From NCBI GenBank assembly GCA_903869345.1, contig CAIPYM010000075.1, forward strand, positions 1 to 64,000: a DNA stretch of 64,000 bases, read 5' to 3'. A program made the translations under genes and the position numbers. Source of the stretch: an uncultured Pseudomonadota bacterium (GTDB taxonomy: Bacteria > Pseudomonadota > Alphaproteobacteria > UBA9219). This document shows, piece by piece, positions 59,311-64,000 of this stretch (positions within the stretch are counted from its first letter, which is position 1; the number at the start of each line of letters is the position of its first letter). Below the pieces are notes generated by a model. That model searched no databases. It was not told where the DNA came from and saw only the letters and a program-made list of their open reading frames with translations.

Positions 59311-59372
59311 CCTCCCTGATTCGTAGGAAAACAGTACGTTCCCTCATCACCCCTTAATACTTTGTCAACAGG

Positions 59373-59450
59373 CTCTGAGGGCCTTTCGGGTTAACGGAAA
59401 GAGCCGGAGAGGAATAGTCGCGCCCGCTACGCGGGCTCGACAAGGACGGC
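59373..59450. repeat. Truncated family 2 repeat next to the IS relic
   Basis: gagggcctttcgggttaacggaaagagccggagaggaatagtcgcgcccgctacgcgggctcgacaagg. Confidence 0.65.
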
Positions 59451-59464
59451 TGAGAGACGGGACC

Positions 59465-60541
59465 TCAGGCGCTTGGTGCGGCATCCTCGGCAGGGACCTG
59501 GGCGCGACGGCCAAGAAAATTCCAGCGACCCAGGGCGGCTCCGACAAGAGCAACGGCCAAGCCCCCGGCAACGTAGGGGGGCCAGACGCACGCCCCATTC
59601 ATCGTGCTGCCCAACGCCAACGCGATAAGGCCACCTTGCAAGATGGCCACTTCACACAGGGCCTTGCGGGGATTCCCAAGCGCCCGCGCGACGCGCTCGC
59701 ACGAAGGGGCTCCCGGAAAGGGTTTGCGCTGGAACATCCATCGCAGGGGCGTGATGACACCTTCCGCAGCCGGGTAAAGAATAAGGATTAAGGCTGCGGG
59801 GAGACACCCCGTCGCGCCGAGTTTGAGCAGCAGGTACCCCGCGAGAAACCCAAGGGGAATCGTCCCGGCGTGTCCTAGAATGAGCTTGGCCGGGGGCCAA
59901 GTGAACACAAAGGCCGCTGCCGCTGCGCCGATCAGCAGCGCTGCAAGCCGCAGGTCCACCGGGTCCGCTCCCAAGGGCAGGCTCATGACAAGCGCCACGC
60001 CTCCAACCAGGCCCAAGGTCAGGATGCTGGAAAGACCGCTGAGGCTGTCCGTGCGGGCGTATCCTCCCATGAGCCCAACCCACGCGAGGATCACCGCGCC
60101 CCGGTCCACCGCAAAAGGCAGGTTCGGAACAAGCGATGGGAACACGAGGAAGGACTCGGGCAACGCCAGCGTCCCCAGATAGGCCGCCAACCCACGCACG
60201 ACCAGCCGCGCAACCAAGGGAATGTTGGGGTGCAGGTCCTCAAACCAGGCAATCACGACCAACAACACGAGTCCCAGCAAAAGCCAATCCTGCGGACGCG
60301 CTTGCATGGTGGTGCCCAAGCAGAACGCTAGGCCTGGGACGATGAACAGCATCAGGGCTAGCCCGGCTCCGCGCGGAAGGGGCTTGGTCAACAGGTTATC
60401 CACCGACGGCTTTTCAAGAGCGCCGATCTCGGTCAGCCTTCGCCGCATGAACGCGAGCAAAAGCGAACATCCGGCCCAGGTACCAAGGGTGATGATCGGC
60501 AACAAGGTCCACAAAGGCGTGGTTGTGAGGAAACTTGTCAT
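59465..60541 (-). CDS. Glycosyltransferase family 4 (MraY/WecA-like)
   Basis: Multi-TM; AFLRRRLTEIGALEKPSVDNLLTKPLPRGAGLAL-like N-terminus; GHAGTIPLGFLAGYLLLKLG. Confidence 0.85.
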   Translation of the reverse strand: MTSFLTTTPLWTLLPIITLGTWAGCSLLLAFMRRRLTEIGALEKPSVDNLLTKPLPRGAGLALMLFIVPGLAFCLGTTMQARPQDWLLLGLVLLVVIAWFEDLHPNIPLVARLVVRGLAAYLGTLALPESFLVFPSLVPNLPFAVDRGAVILAWVGLMGGYARTDSLSGLSSILTLGLVGGVALVMSLPLGADPVDLRLAALLIGAAAAAFVFTWPPAKLILGHAGTIPLGFLAGYLLLKLGATGCLPAALILILYPAAEGVITPLRWMFQRKPFPGAPSCERVARALGNPRKALCEVAILQGGLIALALGSTMNGACVWPPYVAGGLAVALVGAALGRWNFLGRRAQVPAEDAAPSA

Positions 60542-60720
60542 GGGCGCGACTCCCTAGCTTTATGGATTCGTCGTCCCTGTGTACCAAACCCAACGCCCTC
60601 TGTCCTCCCCCAGGCGAATCTTCCAAAAAGACTCTTGACGCCCTACGTCTTTTAAAGAGAGGTTCCACTATACCCCGAACCCCAGCAAGTTTCACGACGC
60701 CCAACACAAGGAAAGAATCC

Positions 60721-62079
60721 ATGACCGTGACGATCAACTTTTGGCGCTCGGAGGAACTTTCCCCGGACCAACGCGCCGCGCTCTTTAAGCGGGCCGAGAG
60801 CAACCTGGAGGCCGCGACCGAAGCCGTGCGCCCGATCATCGAGGACGTGCGAACGCGGGGCGATTCGGCGCTTTATGACCTCGCCAAACGGCTGGACAAG
60901 GCCGACATCCAAGGGGGGCTGAAGGCCCACGAGGAGGATTTTGCCAGGGCTTACAAGGCGCTCTCCCCCCGCGTGACGGACGCGATCCGCGCGTGCGCCG
61001 CCAACGTCAAAACGCATCACCTCCAGCAAATGCAGCGCGTTGAACGGTTTTGGATGGACGAGGTTCAGTCCGGCGTTTACGCGGGCGAAAAGGTGACGCC
61101 GATTGACAGCGTGGGTCTCTATGTTCCGCGCGGCAAGGGCTCGTTTCCCTCGGTCATGTACATGCTGGCCACGCCCGCCGTTGTCGCCAAAGTCCCGACG
61201 ATTGCCGTCACGACCCCGCCCACGCCCGAGGGCGGCTTTGACCCCGCAACCCTGGTCGCCGCCGACATCTGCGGCGTGCGCGACGTTTACAAAGCGGGCG
61301 GGGCCCAAGCGATTGCTGCCTTGGCCTACGGCACGGAAACGGTCCCCCGTGTTTTGCGCGTGGTCGGGCCCGGAAACTCGTACGTTGCCGCCGCCAAGCG
61401 GCTTCTCAGCGCGGTGATCGACCCCGGCATGCCCGCAGGACCCTCGGACGCGCTGATTCTGGCCGACCAGTCCGCACATCCCGCCAACACCGCGTGGGAT
61501 CTGCTGAACGAGGCCGAGCACGGCCCGGATTCGGCCTCGATCCTGGTCACGCCCGATGAAACGTTGGCCCGCGCCGTGGCCGCGCTCATCCCGACCTTGA
61601 TTGCACAGTTGCCCGAGCCTCGCGCGACGTTCTGCCGGACGGTGTTTTCGACGTTCGGCGGGATTATCCTAACGCGCGACCTGACCGAGGCGGTTGACAT
61701 CACCAACGCCTACGCCGCCGAGCACATGCTGCTGAAGGTGCGGGAGCCCGAAAAGGTTTTGCCCCTGCTTCGCAACGCCGGGGAGATCCTGATCGGCGAG
61801 ACAACCCCCATCGTGCTCGGCAACTTTGGCATCGGCGTGAACGCGGTGCTCCCCACGGGCGGCCACGCGCGGACGAACAGCTGCACCTCGGTGTGGAGTT
61901 TCTTGAAACGCACAAGCCTCGCCTACGCCTCACCCGAGGGGTACGCCCGCTTGAAAGAACCCGTTGTGACGTTGGCCGATTACGAAGGCTTTCCGGGACA
62001 CGCGGGTGTCTTGCGCCACCGCGCGGAGGAGGTTTTTCAGGACAGCCCCTTGCCGGGGTGTTTGAAGATCGACCCGTAA
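60721..62079 (+). CDS. hisD: Histidinol dehydrogenase
   Basis: DSVGLYVPRGKGSFPSVMYMLATPA; AGPSDALILADQSAHP; EHGPDSASILVTPD. Confidence 0.97.
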   Translation: MTVTINFWRSEELSPDQRAALFKRAESNLEAATEAVRPIIEDVRTRGDSALYDLAKRLDKADIQGGLKAHEEDFARAYKALSPRVTDAIRACAANVKTHHLQQMQRVERFWMDEVQSGVYAGEKVTPIDSVGLYVPRGKGSFPSVMYMLATPAVVAKVPTIAVTTPPTPEGGFDPATLVAADICGVRDVYKAGGAQAIAALAYGTETVPRVLRVVGPGNSYVAAAKRLLSAVIDPGMPAGPSDALILADQSAHPANTAWDLLNEAEHGPDSASILVTPDETLARAVAALIPTLIAQLPEPRATFCRTVFSTFGGIILTRDLTEAVDITNAYAAEHMLLKVREPEKVLPLLRNAGEILIGETTPIVLGNFGIGVNAVLPTGGHARTNSCTSVWSFLKRTSLAYASPEGYARLKEPVVTLADYEGFPGHAGVLRHRAEEVFQDSPLPGCLKIDP

Positions 62080-62419
62080 CAGAGGACAGATCAGAGCCGA
62101 GAGCACGGCGGTGTCCCCGCCCCTCGTGCGTCAGTGCGCAAGAGGCGAAGGGCTGGTCGCGACCATTTCCTCCACAGCCTCCAGCGCAGCACGAAGGGCC
62201 GGACTTCCACGAAGCGCAAGGGCCTCGGAAGGGGGGGAGGCGACGGCGGGCCTCGGAAGGGGGGGACATGCGGGGTTGGCACACGCTTCTTGAATCGGAG
62301 GGGGCGTTTTCGGTTTCATCACGGCGATTTCTCGGGGCGGTCACCGCCGGGAGCCTTTCGGTCAAATCCTTCAAAATCCCCTCAACAGAGGCTACGGGCA
62401 GTCTACACTTTTTTGGGGG

Positions 62420-62707
62420 CTAATCCTCCTTCGAAAAATATTTGCAAGGGGGAAACGACGGGGGCACGGGATCGAACCCCGCCCCGCCTCCCGGACGGCA
62501 GCGCAGAAAACGCCGCAGCGCCAACCGGCTTCCGCGCCAAGGACCATACAGGCGTAGAGCTTCGTCGGCATAAACGGAACACGAGGGGATGAAACGGCAA
62601 CGTTGGCCGATGAAAAAGGACAGGGAATAACGGTAAAGGACGATCAAGCCCCGCAAGACTCCCGTCACGCCTGCGGTCAAGAGGGTCCCCAACGTCACGG
62701 ACGCCAA
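62420..62707 (-). CDS. yidD: Membrane protein insertion efficiency factor YidD
   Basis: CRFIPSCSVYADEALRLYGPWRGSRLALRRFLRCRPGGGAGFDPVP. Confidence 0.95.
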   Translation of the reverse strand: MASVTLGTLLTAGVTGVLRGLIVLYRYSLSFFIGQRCRFIPSCSVYADEALRLYGPWRGSRLALRRFLRCRPGGGAGFDPVPPSFPPCKYFSKED

Positions 62708-63162
62708 AAATCTTGCTTAAAGAACTCTTCCACCTCTTCGACAAGGTCCGAGGGGAAAACGCCCAAAACGGAAGAAACGACAACCACGCCGACAAGCCCC
62801 AGGGCCAGTCCGACCTCGTGCAGACCGCGCCACCCCTTGCGCCGTCCAAGCATCGCCTGCACCAACCCACGCAAGTGGCCGACCACATGGCCCACAATCC
62901 CGACGATAAAAAGCACCCCCAGGGCGGCATGCAAATCGCCCCAGGCCCCGCGTGCGAGGCCCCAAAAGGTCCAACCGGTTTCGCGCGCAATCTGTCCGCT
63001 CGGGGCGATAAACAAAACGCCGCCCGAGATCACCATCCCCAACGCTCCCCCCAGAGTCACCAGGGTCGCAAGGGCATTCCACCGCAAGCCCGAAGGCCCC
63101 GGAGGGCGCGGACGTGAAGGGGGGGAAGGATTCGCCAACGGCAAGGAGGATTCGCGGTTCAT
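62695..63162 (-). CDS. DUF4405-like membrane protein
   Basis: Multi-TM with conserved His: WGDLHAALGVLFIVGIVGHVVGHLRGL. Confidence 0.7.
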   Translation of the reverse strand: MNRESSLPLANPSPPSRPRPPGPSGLRWNALATLVTLGGALGMVISGGVLFIAPSGQIARETGWTFWGLARGAWGDLHAALGVLFIVGIVGHVVGHLRGLVQAMLGRRKGWRGLHEVGLALGLVGVVVVSSVLGVFPSDLVEEVEEFFKQDFWRP

Positions 63163-63174
63163 GATGTGCGGAGT

Positions 63175-63768
63175 TTACCCCTCGTCCGCCCGCCCCGCAA
63201 ACGTCACGCGGGTGTCGCCGTACCGACGCTCGTCCAGCACGGTCCATCCGAGGGGTAAGGTCACGTCCTCCGTTTTGGCGGTTTCCACGACGGCAAGTGC
63301 ATGCGGGGCGATCCACCCGTGCGCGGCGAGGGACTCCAGGGCGGGGGCCACAAGATTCTTACGGTACGGGGGGTCGAGGAAAATCAGGGTGCAGGGTGTC
63401 CAAGGGGCGTTCCGGCCCGATGTGGCCACAGGCGGGCGCGTGGCATCGATTTGCAACGCGGTGGCACGGTCCGCGAGGCCTAGCGCCAAGAGATTGCGCC
63501 CAGCGATGTTCAGGGGCGTTTTGGCTTTGTCGAAAAGAATCGCACTTGCCGCGCCGCGTGAAAGCGCCTCGCACGCGAGCGCCCCCGTGCCACAAAAAGC
63601 GTCCAGCACCCGAGCGTCTGTCAGCGGGTCACCGATGTCCTCGGGCCACGCATGATGCACAAGAATATTAAACAGCCCTTCGCGCACGCGGTCCGCCGTC
63701 GCGCGTGTTCCTGGCCCCGGAGGGCCCTCGAGCCGCCGTCCGACCAGCGTTCCCCCGGTGATGCGCAT
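63175..63768 (-). CDS. rsmD: 16S rRNA (guanine(966)-N(2))-methyltransferase RsmD
   Basis: MRITGGTLVGRRLEGPPGPGTRATADRVREGLFNIL; LDAFCGTGALACEALSRGA; FLDPPYRKN. Confidence 0.95.
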   Translation of the reverse strand: MRITGGTLVGRRLEGPPGPGTRATADRVREGLFNILVHHAWPEDIGDPLTDARVLDAFCGTGALACEALSRGAASAILFDKAKTPLNIAGRNLLALGLADRATALQIDATRPPVATSGRNAPWTPCTLIFLDPPYRKNLVAPALESLAAHGWIAPHALAVVETAKTEDVTLPLGWTVLDERRYGDTRVTFAGRADEG

Positions 63769-63916
63769 GGATAATCCTTTGAAGGCCCTCACGAAAAAGA
63801 ATGTACCTCGAGAGAATGAGCAGGATCTTGTAAGATGTCCAGGTTGTGATTCAGGCTTTCCTGTCTTCCAGACCATCCGCTACACTCGCACAAGGCTTTT
63901 CAGCAACCCCTTCAGC

Positions 63917-64000
63917 ATGACGTCCTCTTATATGCCCCCTCCCCTTCTGATCATCGCCGTGGATGGGCCGTCGGCCAGCGGCAAGGGCACGCTGGCGCGG
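63917..64000 (+). CDS. cmk: Cytidylate kinase, 3'-truncated by window edge
   Basis: Frame reads MTSSYMPPPLLIIAVDGPSASGKGTLAR (P-loop). Confidence 0.85.
   Translation, partial: MTSSYMPPPLLIIAVDGPSASGKGTLAR

Noticed and set aside
62461-62500. GGGATCGAACCCCG resembling a tRNA T-arm
   Set aside because: Inside yidD coding sequence; no D-arm, anticodon arm or acceptor stem around it.

Overview
A 64 kb chromosomal window from an apparently flagellated alphaproteobacterium (inferred from CtrA-type and flagellar content and family signatures, not from a search). Most of it is housekeeping: rplK-rplA, an rlmD/rumA-like gene, lptD, addA, adk, secY, purB, prfB with a programmed +1 frameshift, hisF, hisA, hisD, ftsW, mltG, argB, rho, an rhlE-like helicase, an eipB-like gene, pgi, proB, plsC, fliE-flgC-flgB, rsmA, ptsN, hpf, flgL, trmN6-like and trmJ-like genes, ssb, ubiB/aarF-like, nuoG, yidD, rsmD and the start of cmk. 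Accessory parts are: (i) the end of a genomic island at the left edge (type III-like Res helicase/nuclease plus a large serine recombinase whose ORF ends inside tRNA-Asn); (ii) a Fic/HTH 'mobile mystery protein' A/B pair inserted exactly at the hisA/hisF overlap, flanked by perfect 20-bp direct repeats; (iii) AT-rich orphan genes, including a HEXXH protein; (iv) a 5'-truncated DNA methyltransferase abutting a Sel1 fragment; (v) a hybrid IS5/IS630 relic; (vi) at least three families of dispersed palindromic repeats, one copy lying in frame inside addA and another providing the C-terminus and stop of the eipB-like gene. All calls come from reading the sequence and supplied translations; no database search was run.
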